Source: Apricaphanius iberus
Lineage: Eukaryota; Chordata; Actinopteri; Cyprinodontiformes; Aphaniidae
Assembly: GCA_028564705.1 (NCBI GenBank)
Contig: JAPXFQ010002688.1
Span: 1,054,001-1,118,000, forward strand
Direction: 5' to 3'
Length of the DNA: 64,000 nt
A model generated the notes under the pieces. It was not told the origin of the DNA, searched no databases, and saw nothing but the letters and a program-made list of their open reading frames with translations. This document shows positions 34,653 to 46,526 of this stretch, piece after piece (position 1 is the first letter of the stretch; each line of letters starts with the position of its first letter). Made by a program: the position numbers and the translations under genes.

Positions 34653-35624
34653 TGTTTCATTAAGTCTGCTGAATTACGAATCAATCGCCTATCGAGAATT
34701 GGTTCTGTTTTTTGGAATGGTCACCGCAGTGACTGATATAATTTAGTATTTGGAAATAAGAAACCTGTTTCAATAACAACTTATACAATTAGTTTTCAGT
34801 GTTTAATACCACAATTTTAAAGCGGATCTGTGTTTTGAATACTGTAAATAGCAACCCTCATTGGTTATGACCACTAGCGGTCGTCAAAAGCAGTCCGCAC
34901 TAATCAGAAAAATTGTGCAGACCTAATGTATGTAGCCCAGCTAAGAGCCACGTTTTAGCTAGAACCAAAGAACAAAGGAAATTCTAGTCAAACTGAATAA
35001 TTCATGTTGCATCATCGTTCAAAAACCTTTGAAAACACTCTTTATACCCAAACAATTCATTAATTCTTACAAATGCAGCAAAACCAGAGTCAAATGGATT
35101 TTTGAAACAATCCCTAAACTGTTTATCCTAAGCCAATTTAATTCTGCCCAAACGCAACCTTACTCGAATGAGCCTTAGATTGCCATGACAGGGTAAATCT
35201 GTTGTCTGGGGAATCAGTGTAAAGGCCAGGAAACCACGTGTTAGCTGGTCAGATTGTAGCGCTGCATGTAGTAAAGGCTAGCGCCCATGCTTCGGGGTGT
35301 GGAGCTAGCTATCCACAGTTAGCTGGAACACATCCGGTTTGTCCAGCTCAGTTGGGCTCAACTTAGCAGCGTCGGGTGACCTGTACAGCAGCAGGGTGGC
35401 AGTGTGTCAATTACGAGGCTCTATCTCTCATTGGTGGAATCTGTCATTCAAAAGATTCCTTCTGCAGAGTTTTGAAAAAGTCAGGTTCAGGAATTATTCC
35501 ATTGGACCTGATACAGTTATCTGATCAATGATCGACAGGCTGTATAGGTCTTTTGCATCCAAAGATTTTATTCAGCTGGATACGATTTTGACACATCCAT
35601 CCATTGTTTGCTTAATGCATCTGC
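34653..35624. other. Unassigned stretch
   Basis: No recognisable repeat or gene. 35200-35520 is relatively GC-rich and holds a 61-codon frame (35339-35524) without family resemblance. Confidence 0.3.
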
Positions 35625-35860
35625 TTAGTGTTTAGATGAGTTTAATGTCACCTGGTGACATTATAATGTAAAGCTGAGTATCATCTGCATAGTTATGGAA
35701 ACTAATGTTATTGGTAATGTAATCTGGGTTCATGAAGATATTAAATAGGAGGGGCCGAGGATGGAGCCCTGGGGCATCACCTATGATATCTGTCTGTTCT
35801 GATGGAAAGTTGCCTATTGACACAAGGAAGTCTCTTTAGTCAATACTATCCAGCTTCTTT
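35625..35860 (-). pseudogene. L2/Maui LINE reverse-transcriptase palm fragment
   Basis: On the minus strand: VSIGNFPSEQTDII, then in a shifted frame PQGSILGPLLFNI, and NNISFHNYADDTQLYI. These are RT blocks with the 'GVPQGS' loop and the catalytic YADD intact. A one-base shift separates the first block from the second, so the protein is broken. The fragment ends on both sides in unassigned sequence. Confidence 0.75.
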
Positions 35861-37650
35861 GTGTGAGGCAACAACATAACTAGTTTTTAAAGCAAAATTT
35901 CTGATTGATAACAAGGTTTCTTGAGAAAACTTCACAATTTTACTAATATTTTTAGATTTCTTTTCGGTTGTTTTATGTTCACACACAGCATCTAAAATGA
36001 TAAAACTAACCCTTTTTCCTCTGCAGGAAATGGATGTCTATCTCTCCACTTGTCGTCATATCTACCCGCGTTGTTGTTGGCAGAGCAATAATGAGTAGAA
36101 AGGACGGACTCATTTGTTGCCCTATTGCTCTCTGTAGCTATGGAAACTACTGTCATGTTGCTTAGGTTTGAGACCCCTGAGCAGGCAACCGTTAGATACC
36201 AAAGAGAACTTTTTAAGTTTATTTATTCAAATTATTGAGTGATTCTTCAAGATTCACAGGAAGGCTCTGAGAATGAGAAGTATGTTTGTATTATAAGAAG
36301 TGGAATATGTTTGAGATAAGTTGGAAATTAACCCACAGTGTCTGCTGTTTCGTTACCACCCTCTGCTGATTTCAAAGAGCTAAGCACAGGAATGTCATGA
36401 AACGCAGGAGCTGAGACATAGTGGTAGGCCTTATTACCACCTATGAGAAAAACAATCTGGCATCAGGGAATCTGCTCCTTTTTAAGCTCCTTCTCATTGG
36501 CCTTTACTAGCTCCAGCTGCTGATTATACCCTTCAAACAAAAGTATTGACCGACACACAGTCACAAACACCACACTGTAGATCTTTGGATATTACATCTA
36601 CACTGTACTGCCATGAGCATTTGATCAATCCTCAAAATCTTTGCCTTTGTGTTAAAATAATTTCTGCAAAGACTGTATGGTACCATAATGGGAAGTTATC
36701 AATGCAAAAAGTCCAGTTATGTAATTTTGTCACTATAAAATATTTCACTGTCAACTGATAGCAGTATCATAGCAAAAACAAATCAATGCTGGGGGCACTA
36801 GGGGTGTAGAGGGTGCAGAAGAACCCGGTTGTGGATGACAAATTAAATGCATGTAGAATTTTTGCAAGTGAATAAGATAAAATTACTTAAATTGATTGAA
36901 CTTTTAATTTAACTCGAACACAAATTCATACGATTACAAATTCATACGATTTGAAAGATAGACGTTTAGCTTTCATATTTGATTACATTTCTGATGCCAC
37001 ACTTACACATGTACATGCATGTGAGGTAAGCACAGATGGTTCACGAAGTACATTTACAAAATGGTGAGCCAAAGGTAGATACCAGATTTCTTTTCAACTC
37101 TGTAAGAATGGAAAAAATAAATTTAAAATGCTAAAATTAAACAGAAATGCTGCTTTTGACTGCGAAATCACAGAAAATTTCTCTAAAACAGACAAAACCT
37201 GGAGAAGCTAGCAGGAGCTGCACAACAGTACAGTGCTCAACGCAGCAAATGGAACGCCCTCTCCCACTGCCCTCACACTTGAACAGATGGCACCTTCAGC
37301 AGTAGATATTAGGTGATGTTAAAGAAAGCTTTTGGAGTGTAATTATACAAGTAGGGGGTATGTATTTAATGTTCTTTATTCATTATGTAGGGCAAAGTTG
37401 ATGGCTTTTGTTGCTTGTTTTTTCCTTGAGTCGATTTTTTCTTCTTTTTTTTCTGATGTTAGCTGGAAGTGGAGCACTTATTAAATGCATGTGAAATGTG
37501 GTTGTGACTGATCACGGCACCCACTTGCACTTGGGAAACGTATTACCACTGCCATGAATGGAATACATTACAAATGATGGCAATTCATTCAAAAAGAGGT
37601 AGGCCACAAAAGAGGGGTCAGGGGATGATGAGGCATGTCATGCGTGCATA
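35861..37650. other. Unassigned stretch
   Basis: No gene recognised. Contains a perfect 16-bp tandem duplication (36920-36951). Confidence 0.35.
36920..36951 (+). repeat. 16-bp tandem duplication
   Basis: The unit acaaattcatacgatt occurs twice back to back, perfectly. Confidence 0.9.
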
Positions 37651-39339
37651 TACACTCACTGGCCACTGTATTAGGTACACCTTGCTAGTACCAGGTTGGA
37701 CCCCATTTTGGCTTCAGAACTCCATTAATCCTTCCTGGCATAGATTCAACAATGTACTGGAAACATTCCTCTGAAATTTGGGTCCATATTGATATGATAG
37801 CATCACTACTTTCTCAGTTTTCTAAAGTATTGGAGAAACTATTTGTGAAACAATTGGATTCATTTCTTATTAAAAAGAAAATATTAAGTGACTGCCAATG
37901 TAGCTTTCGAGAGAACTGTACGACTTCCTTTGCAGTCATGCAATTGGTTGAAGAAATTGCAAAGGCAAGGGAAAATGATGACTATGCTGTTGGTATTTAC
38001 ATTAATTTACAGAAAGCTTTTGACACAATAGATCAGTGTCCTGCTCACGAAACTGGATAATTATGGCATGCGCAGAATAGTTAATGCTTGGTTGAAAAGT
38101 TATTTAACAAATAGACAACAATGTGTGCAGATAAAGGATACTGTGTCAGGACTGAGGCAGATTAGCTGTGGTGTACCACAGGGTTCTGTGATTGGTCCGA
38201 AGTTGTTCATCTTGTACATAAATGATATATTTAATGTGACAAACTTTTTAAAGTATGTGGTTTTGGCCGCTGACACTAATTTAATTTGTTCAGGAAAAAA
38301 AACAACAACATGATCTCTTATGCAGAACTGAAAGGGAATTGGAAAAACTTAAATGCTGGTTTGATATCAATAAGTTATGGTTGAATATTCAGAAAACTAA
38401 ATTTATGGTCTTTGGAAGACAACAAGACGACATAAATGATGCTACATTACAAATCTGCAACACTGTGATTGATAGAGTATTTTCAATAAAATTCCTTGGG
38501 GTAGTGATTGACCAGAAATTGACATGGAAACAACATATTGATTATATCAAAGGTAAACTTTCTAAATCTATAGGAGTTCTTTATAAAGTTAGATATTTCC
38601 TAAATTACAAAGCTTTGCATACTATTTATTTCTCAACATTTCAACCGTATATGTCTTATTTTGTGGAAATATGGGGATCTACATTTAAAACTACAATAAA
38701 TTCAATAATTGTATTGCAAAAAAAGTGATACGTAGTATCATAAAGTTGATTGGTATGAGCACACAAACCCCCCTGTTTTTAAGTTCTTATATTATGAAAT
38801 GCAATGATTTGTTCCAATTTAGATTGTTGCAAATAATGTACCGTGCCAAACAAAGGACACTCCCAGAAAGTGTTCAAAAGTTCTTCTCAATACGGGAATA
38901 CAAGTATGACAGAAGTGTTTATATGTTTACCATTCAAAGAGCCGTTAAAAGTATAAAAAGATGTGTATCTGTTATATGGGTAAAATTGTGGAACAACCTT
39001 AACATACACTTAAAGATGTCTAACTCATTAATATTTTTTAAAGCTTCGGTTTGTAAAGATATCTTTGAAGGATATAAGCAGGAATTAAGTCTAGATTTTT
39101 TTAAAAAAAATTATTGATTCTTTTCATTATATTAAAAACTTTTTTTTTTTAAATTACTGCTTTAATGTCTTTGTTGGAAAAAAGCCATTTATTGTTATTA
39201 CTATCTGTATGAAGGCAAGGCATATATAAGCATGTTGCTTCTGCCTCAGCCTGTTTTGGTCAAGAAAGATGGTTGATTTAAAATCTTTCATGTTGGAATC
39301 TTTGTTTTGAAATGACTGACTAGAATAAACTCAAACTCA

Positions 39340-39370
<31 letters not shown>

Positions 39371-40275
39371 TTGTTGGCTGCACATCCATGATGCGAATGT
39401 CTAGTTCCCCCACATCTCTACTGGATTGAGATCTGGTGACTCTGGAGGCCATTTGAGTACAGTGAACTCATTGTCATGTTCAAGAAACCAGTCTGAAATA
39501 ATTCAAGCTTTATGACATGGTGCATTATCCTGCTGGAAGTAGCCATCAGAGGATGGGTACACTGTGGTCATAAAGGGATGGACATGATCAGCAACAATAC
39601 TAAGGTAGGCTGTGGCATTGCCCCATTGATCAATTGTTGCTAAGGGGCCCCAAGTGTGCCAAGAAAATGTCCCCCACACCATTACACCACCAGCAGCAGC
39701 CTGAAACATAATATTGATACAAGGCAGGATGGATCCATGCTTTCATGTTATATACCAAATTCTGATTCTACCATCTGAATGTTGCAGCAGAAATCAAGAC
39801 TCATTTGCCACACAACAATTTTCCAATCTTCTATTGTCCAATTTTGGTGAGCCTGTGCAAGTTGTAGCCTGAGTTTCCTGTACTTAGTTGACAAGAGTGG
39901 CATCCGGTATGGTCTTCATCTGCTGTACCCCATCTGCCTCAACTTTCGAGTTGTTGTGCATTCAGGGATGCTCTTCTGCATACCTTTGTTGTAACGAGTG
40001 GTTGTTTGAGTTGCTGTTGCCTTTCTAACAGCTTAAACCAGTCTGGCCAGTCTCCTCTGACCTCTGGTAAATCAGCAGTTTCTGAAATACTCAGACCAGC
40101 CCATCTGGCACCAACAACCATGTCACATTCAAAGTCACTTAAATCACCTTTCTTCCCCATTCTGATGCTCTGTTTGAACTGCAGCAGATCATCTTGACCA
40201 TGTCAACATGCATAAATACAAAGAGTTGCCGGCATGTGATTGGTTGATTAGAAATTTGCATTAAGGAGCAGTGTG
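37651..40275 (-). mobile_element. Tc1-like DNA transposon, interrupted by a LINE
   Basis: Cut-and-paste transposon on the minus strand. The right terminus at 37651 is tacactcactggccactgta followed by ttaggtacacc, next to TA. Transposase pieces: 40160-39939 begins MGKKGDLSDFECDMVVGARW (HTH start), then an internal deletion joins it to later sequence; 39709-39503 carries AAAGGVMVWGTFSWHTWGPL and YFQQDNAPCHKA, the second catalytic Asp; near 39420 SPDLNP marks the third catalytic region. The C-terminal tail continues at 37803-37700 beyond the LINE. Stops and frameshifts throughout. The terminus beyond 40275 is not recognisable. Without the LINE, the element is about 1.06 kb. Confidence 0.85.
37807..39366 (+). 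mobile_element. 5'-truncated jockey/CR1-type LINE with 28-base poly-A, inserted in Tc1
   Basis: Non-LTR retrotransposon starting inside RT. Frames: 37752-38060 (FSKVLEKLFVKQLDSFL, 'CSFRENCTTSFAVMQLVEEI', 'YINLQKAFDTID'); 38068-38313 ('WLKSYLTNRQQCVQIKDTV', GVPQGSVIGPKLFILYINDI); 38339-38728 (KCWFDINKLWLNIQKTKFMV, IKFLGVVIDQKLTWKQHIDY); and 38725-39117 (thumb/C-terminal, 'FRLLQIMYRAKQRTLPESVQ'). The catalytic loop near 38260-38280 reads VVLAADTN in place of the expected 'VVFADDTN', so one catalytic Asp is lost. An aataaa-like signal lies just before A28 (39339-39366). Three frame breaks. The pure poly-A suggests relatively recent insertion. Confidence 0.85.
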
Positions 40276-40895
40276 TGAGCAGCTTCAGATCTAGAAATTC
40301 CATATGAACTTTAAATTAGCTTAAGAAAACTGTATTTAGAGCATCATACAGTGGATTTTTATGGCAAAGTAGCTACATTCAAACCTTACCTCACTAAGTG
40401 CAATGCAATACCTCAGAAGTCATGGTGTACAATATGGTGATTCTATAGTGGATATCTGTTCTCTGATGTCACGAGTCATGTCTCTCTATTTGGACATCTA
40501 ATGCAGGATTCGAAGTTTAGCCCTTGCCAGGAGATTAACCCTAGGCTGATGGCACTGGGTCATAGTTTCATGCTGAGATGTTGGGCCGATTTGATCCAGT
40601 GAAAAGAGCTCTTATTGCTTCAGCCTTTGCTCCCTAATAATTGAACACGTTTGTAATTGCAGAAAAATGTCCAATAAAGCTTCCACTTTATGATGCATAA
40701 AATAAATCTTGTTTCAAGCTTTCTGATGTGCGATGCATAAATACAGAGCAGTGCTGCCAAATCTTCTGCAAATAATCCATTAATAAAAGCGTACATACTT
40801 AAGTAGACACGTAATTACATATATATGGTCCCTGTATGTATGAGTTAAGTGTAAGTTTCTGTAAGTTTAACATTCTTTTAAGGTTGTTATCAAGC
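40276..40895. other. Unassigned spacer
   Basis: Nothing recognised beyond the end of the Tc1 element. Confidence 0.3.
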
Positions 40896-40945
40896 ATTGT
40901 TAAATGGTAAATGGCCTGTACTTGAATAGCACTTTATCAGGTTCA
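40896..40945 (-). mobile_element. SINE/LINE 3' tail fragment
   Basis: ttaaatggtaaatggcctgt then acttgaatagcactttat matches the tail of the SINE at 46193 (taaatggtaaatggcctgca, 'tttgtatagcgcttta'). Confidence 0.6.
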
Positions 40946-41849
40946 TCAGGTTTGATCAGGTTTTTTAATGTAAGATGCCCAACACTGTTCTTAAGTCAAG
41001 GTTTCTCTTTTTTAAAAGCTCAGCCTTAGGACAGGTATCATACAAACAAAGAGGAAAGGTCAGGATCATCTTCTTCTCATTTAATCAAACAACGAATAGT
41101 GTTCACAATTGTAAATTGGGCATCCAGCTCTGTGTGAACACTGATGCTTATAGGTTACAGGACCTCTGTTAAAGAGCTTTAAAATTCAGCCACATGTGCA
41201 GCATTCATTTATCTCTGTGGGGCTCAGTTGCAGTGAACTTTCTCCAGAAGTAATTACACACTTATATTCATCTATCTCTGTAATTATACCCTTATCAGCC
41301 ATCCTGCACTGAAATACTGAGCAGCGAGAGCAATGAATTAGTGAATCAAATGTTTTCAGTTCCCATGTGAAGCAAGGATCGTTAATGTAATTTTTTAGAA
41401 ACCACAAATGAAAACAATACTGGTTTGTAGGCAGTAGTTGTTGGCGTGAGCTTACAAAAGACTTGATTTAAAAAAAACATACACGCCTCTGCACTGCCTA
41501 AATGTTTGTTGAACATTGTTTACTTTACCAAACATAAAAAAACCGTTAGTTTCCTGATGACTGACTTTGTTAATTATTTGTTCTTAACGTCACATTGGAC
41601 CATTTTCGGTTTAGTATCCATGATACAGAAAAACAGAAAAAAAAATACAGGTTGTGAGTTCATGTACTAAGTGCATTTATTGCCTCTAAAAACTTTGTCT
41701 TTGCCATATATTCAACAAGTATAGAGCCTCATATCCACACCTCTTGACTTTTTATGAACCAAATTGAACCACAAATTTATTTTATTGGTATCTATTTGGG
41801 ATATTTCCACATTCAGTATATCTAAATATTTTTACCAGACCTTATTGTC
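40946..41849. other. Unassigned, possible conserved non-coding block
   Basis: No gene. 41160-41400 is ordered and non-repetitive with several TAATTA-type motifs (gtaattacac, ctgtaattataccc). Conservation cannot be tested here. Confidence 0.3.
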
Positions 41850-42545
41850 AGGATTATTAGTCTCTGGTCAAAAGATAGACCCAGGGACAAATGTAATATA
41901 AAAGGTGCAAATACTGTATGATTTATTGAGAAAGTAGTAGCTCTGCAAAGTACAGCTACAATCAAGCTGAACACAAACCCACACCAGAGTTTATTTCTGA
42001 GAAAAAAGCATGTATCACTTGACAATAACTTTACTTTGTGTTGGTTGATCACAAAAACTCCCAATGAAAGCATTGACATGTGTCATTGTAGCATGACAAA
42101 ACACAAATTACGTCTGTTGCTATAAGTGATTTTCAGGACAACGTATGATGCTCTACATCATAAATCTTTTGTCAGGGTCCCCGCTGGATAGGGAGTGGTG
42201 ACCGTGGGATTGTCACGCTCCAGACACGGACAGGCGATGCCTCGAGCACGGCAGGTGGAACATCGAGGTCTTGGAGCTGAGACTATCGATGGAAGGGATC
42301 TCCTGGAGTTGGACATGGAACTGAGGGCGAGTAGGAGGTTGGTTGGACTGGCTGACTGATAAGGCAACACTGGTTTGGTTGGGAAGGCCTGATGCGTAAA
42401 GACTGATCAGGAGGTCTGAACGACGTGAAGACGATGACTGAGTAGAGTGGAGGTGAGTGCAAGAGTCTTTTAAGCAGAGGGGAGAGTGGAGTGATTTTCA
42501 GGAAGCTCATCAGGTGCTGCTGGTTTGAGTTGGCTCTAATGGCTT
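41850..42545 (-). repeat. Unclassified repeat, possibly a solitary LTR
   Basis: The minus strand runs from a GC-richer segment ('cagcacctgatgagcttcct', 'gaccctgacaaaag') to an A-rich end with AATAAATCAT near 41920-41930. The layout is like U3-R-U5 of a fish retroelement LTR. No TG...CA ends, target duplication or second LTR were identified, so this remains a guess. Confidence 0.25.
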
Positions 42546-43475
42546 CCTGACATCTTTGGTAGACTAATTGTCAGTTATTTATGATCTTATTAGCTATTAA
42601 CATTAGCTTTATTAAGACGCTGACTGAGCTCCTTAAAAAAAGAGAAATGTTACTGTCTATTTTCTTCTCTCATAATTCTTATTTATTAGCATTAACAACA
42701 GTTATTATTGTCTCTGAGCCAGCAAAAAGGTTAAACAAGAAGAACTTAAATGAAAGAGGAGCAGCATAAAAAACAGTTTAATTGCACTGGGCTCTAGGCT
42801 CTAAAGTATGGAGGACCCAAACTGACATAATTAAAATTAAAGGCAGATATATAAATATTTTGTTTTTCCTTTTCCTTATTACGTGCATTTTCAGCAAAAC
42901 CCACAATATTTTTCCTTTTCCTTAAACATCTTTAAATTTTTTTTTGACATTCCCTCGTCTTCTCTTTTTACCTTACCTTATGCATTTCTGCCTCATTATG
43001 TAAACGAGGAGGGGGCCCCTCCTTGGTCCAACTTCTCTTCTATTGGTCAATAAAAAGGAAGGAGCAGGATACAGCATAGTAAATAGATAATGCACTAACT
43101 ATGAAACATTCGTTTGCACGGAGAACAAACAGTGAATACAGAGAAAACAGAAAAAAAAGTATTAGGTTTGTTTTAGAGTTCATAACAAATGTTATAGAAA
43201 TGCAATTTGGACACCAACTGATCCATTATAGTTCCTTGGTTTTATTGTCGTTTTTTTTCAGTTAATTGCTGGTTCCAGATTTGGTGGAGGAGCAGCGGAT
43301 CTGGTGGCGGAGCAGGCAGGCACTAATCTTAAGGTTTCTGATTTGAAGCCCCTTTCCTTCCCAGTGACTGGAGGGCCATTTTAACAATTGTTACAAAATA
43401 AAAATAACAAACATTTGTCTTATAAGTCCTACTTCACTCCAAGAAACTGAGAAGAGTTTTTAGTAACCTTTAAAT
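42546..43475. other. Unassigned stretch
   Basis: AT-rich; nothing recognised apart from a C/G-rich patch near 43010-43025. Confidence 0.3.
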
Positions 43476-43837
43476 TACGGATTTAGCAATACAGATACTG
43501 GTATCAGATAGCCTGGCCATTACCGTTCTAATGTACTCTTATCGGTATCAGTTAAAGTGAACTGATACTTAAAATGTAGAAACTCTGCAATAATTTCACA
43601 TCAATTTTTTCACTTGACATTTCTGTTTTGTGGTAATTTTTTGCTAATTTATTTTTTTAAATCTAATTCACCAATTGTTTTAACAAGCAGAGAAGATAAA
43701 AAGACAAAAATAGAACCTCTCTTCCAATTCATTGCATTTTTCTGTGTGATAGAAGTATTGGCATTTGATATAGGCAAGTACTCAGATCCAAGTATCGGTA
43801 TCATATCTGTTTGAAAAAGTGGCATTCTTGCATCCCT
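43476..43837 (-). mobile_element. hAT-type MITE (copy 2 of the 2251 family)
   Basis: Reverse-orientation relative of 2251-2616: 'gcaatacagatactggtatc', 'cttatcggtatcagttaaag', 'aattcattgcatttttctgt', gtactcagatccaagtatcg and the terminus 'ttcttgcatccctg'. About the same length. Termini more eroded than in copy 1. Confidence 0.75.
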
Positions 43838-44879
43838 GCTTTAAATTTTAATCGACTATGTCCAGTTTCTCTGAAGTATAAATATGACATGGCTTAGAGA
43901 CCAATGACAAAACAATTCACCATTACCAATAACAGAGATTTGTGCTGAACTTCGTTTATCAGGGAAGAGCAGTGCTCTTTGCCTACACTTGCCCAAATCA
44001 ATAGTCATCCAGACGGTTCAAACATTTGGCCCGTTGCACTTTAAGATTTTGCAGCCAGAATTACATCAAACTTTGTTTCAAGGATTTTACATATCTTTAC
44101 CAGTGAGTCAATCCATGCTAAGGAAGTTGTAATTTATATCAAATCTCAGTATAATACTTGATGATAATCAGATTTTCCTTAGTATCTCAGAGTAACACAG
44201 TGGAGGGCAGTAGTTTAATCTCAAACCCTTCACAAATTGATGGTCCGGTACACAGCATTACTTACCTTATTGAGTTTGGCATTACATAGTGGGGCACCCT
44301 TAAAAAGAAGGTAAATAGCCATTGCAGGTTGGCTCCTTGGTTTTATTCAGAGCTGTATACTTTTAAGCAGAATACTAGGAAATTGGAGAGAAAATAGTGT
44401 TCTACACACCTAAAGGATTTGTATTTAACCCAGAAAAATAGTCTACTGCTTCGGCAAGCTAGTGCAGCATGATTTCCAAGATTAATAAAGGCAAATAAGA
44501 AAATTTGAGATTTATTTTAGCATAGTTGTAACACTTGTACAGAGTAATATGTCTTTTGAGCAAAGTATTTCACCAGCTATCATTAGAGGGATTCTTTATA
44601 AATGAAATGTATTCTATAAAAAAAATCCTTGGTATCCTACCTAAAATAATTACTGCTACTGCTTCACTTACTAATAAGTGAAGCAGCAACAGAGGGAACT
44701 GTAGAACCTAATTTCTATTCAGACTGTTTTGTTTGACTCAAAGCTTTTGGAGTCATCAAAAATATTAGCCTCATCTAAACCTTGAACTTGCATGTTGGAC
44801 CCAGTCCAGACAATTGTTCTCTTTTATTTCTGCCCCTATTTTAGATATAATGAATCTATCCTTTGTACCTGGATACATA
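43838..44879. other. Unassigned stretch
   Basis: No gene or repeat recognised except a short perfect hairpin (44659-44686). Confidence 0.3.
44659..44686. repeat. 28-nt perfect hairpin, 4-nt loop
   Basis: CTGCTTCACTTA (44659-44670) and its reverse complement (44675-44686) with loop CTAA. Confidence 0.75.
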
Positions 44880-45185
44880 TCGCATCATATGAATCCATTC
44901 AGTTGGGTAGATTACAGGCATGTCTGGTAGACATGAATACATGGATGACTCTAAATTTCTGCTTTTAAATTCTGAAAAGACAGAACTTTTTATCTTTGAA
45001 CTGAAAACTCTGAAGAAGAAACTGCTTAATCAATCACTTCATTATGGTATTACTTTTGACCAACACATGACATTGAAATCCTATATTTATCATGTTTTCA
45101 GAATTTAATTTATTCATGTCCTCAGTATTGCTAAAATTAGAAACATCCTGTCCATAAGTGATGCTGATAAACTAGTCCATGTCAG
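44880..45185 (+). pseudogene. L2/Maui LINE RT thumb-region fragment
   Basis: The frame at 44920-45108 reads YMDDSKFLLLNSEKTELFIF and HYGITFDQHMTLKSYIYHVF, matching the L2 segment 'WM..NFL.LN..KTE..IFG ... NLGV..D..LSFE.HV'. After a stop another frame gives IAKIRNILSISDADKLVHV (45130-45185). The YADD block lies upstream and is absent. The DNA matches 18190-18280. Confidence 0.75.
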
Positions 45186-45370
45186 AGGAGGAAAGAGTAC
45201 TAAAATATGCTAGTCTAGTAAAAGTACTACTGCTGTGATAACATCTTTTCTAAGTACAATTAAGATTACCGGTCTAAAAATGTACTCAATTAAAAGTAAT
45301 AAGTAGCTTATTTAAAATGTAATGGGAGTAAAAGTTACTTAGTTACTTTTTCTACAGCAGTCACTCCTGA
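45186..45370 (+). repeat. Unclassified dispersed fish repeat
   Basis: gaggaaagagtactaaaata, 'ctagtaaaagtactactgct', 'aaaagttacttagttacttt'. This AGTA/TACT-rich sequence is recognised as a frequent teleost repeat. It directly follows the L2 fragment. Class unknown. Confidence 0.4.
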
Positions 45371-46192
45371 ATATTGCAAAAAGACAATGGGACACAAATC
45401 TCAAAGTAGTTTCTTTTTCATGATTTTTTATTTAATTGTAATTGTAGATTACCTATAATTACCTACTGGCCAGTCCATCATAGCACAACATAGAAACAGA
45501 CAGGAAAAAACACTCATGCACACACACACACACAATAGGTTTTTAAAATGTATAATGCAAAGTCTGCAGATATGGTTCTTCCTTTGGCACCATTCTAAAG
45601 CATGATTTCATGGAATAAGATTTATTATCTGTGCTTTTGACAAACAGCCTTTGATTTGCTCATGTAACTGGAGGACTTCTATCCATAGTTTTTTGGGCAC
45701 AGGTGGCACTCCCGTTACCTCTGCCCGGTAGCATGATTCTGCCAGAGGAAACCACATTACTTCCTGACTGGAACATGTAGTTTTTGTTATAACAATCTAA
45801 ATGAATTTGAGACTTTTTTCTATATTTTCTATAAACCACATATCTTGTAATCTCCATTATTTTTCCCTTTGCTTTCTTTTTTTATACCATGTCCCTTCTG
45901 TGTATGGTCTAATTCCCATGCAATCACAGCAAGCTTCTTCAATAACCTTAGCAGAATTGTTGTGACGACGGAACACCTTTAAGATGCTAAATGCAGAAAA
46001 AAGAATAATGAACATCAGAAAAGAGGCAACAAAGTTATTTAATATAGTCTGATTTCTCTGTGACCTGCTAAAAGGTATGTCTCATATGAGCGACTGGTGT
46101 TTGAGATCAGTTGGCATGATAAAACTGAATCAAGTGAGGCCACTCTTATATTTTCTATTTTAACTTACACATAAATGGTCAGTTAAATGTGA
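45371..46192. other. Unassigned spacer with short (CA)n
   Basis: Nothing recognised except (CA)8 at 45519-45534. Confidence 0.35.
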
Positions 46193-46526
46193 TTAAATGG
46201 TAAATGGCCTGCATTTGTATAGCGCTTTACTCAGTCCCTACAGACCCCAAAGCGCTTTACACTACATTCAGTCATCCACCCATTCATGCACACATTCACA
46301 CACTGATGATGGCAAGCTACGTTGTAGCCACAGCTGCCCTGGGGCACACTGACAGAGGCGAGGCTGCCGGACAATGGCGCCACCGGGCCCTCTGACCACC
46401 ACCAGTAGGCTAGGGTGAAGTGTCTTGCCCAAGGACACAACGACTGAGACAGTCAGAGCCGGGGCTTGAACTGGCAACCTTCCGATTACAAGGCAAACAC
46501 CCAACTCCTGAGCCACAGTCGCTCCC
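46193..46526 (-). mobile_element. Near-complete tRNA-derived SINE with L2-type tail
   Basis: Read on the minus strand: tRNA-like head with A-box region TGTGGCTCAGGAGTTGG (complement of 46501-46517) and B-box region GGTTGCCAGTTCAAGCCCC (complement of 46461-46479). Then come 'gtccttgggcaagacacttc', a conserved body containing 'ggcgccattgtccggcagcc', and tail 'gtgtaaagcgctttggggtc ... aaagcgctatacaaatgcag'. The tail forms the stem-loop recognised by L2/CR1-type LINE reverse transcriptase. The target duplication is not clear because of low-complexity flanks. Confidence 0.85.

Noticed and set aside
46461..46517. Second set of tRNA-like promoter boxes
   Set aside because: Part of a SINE with an L2-type tail.
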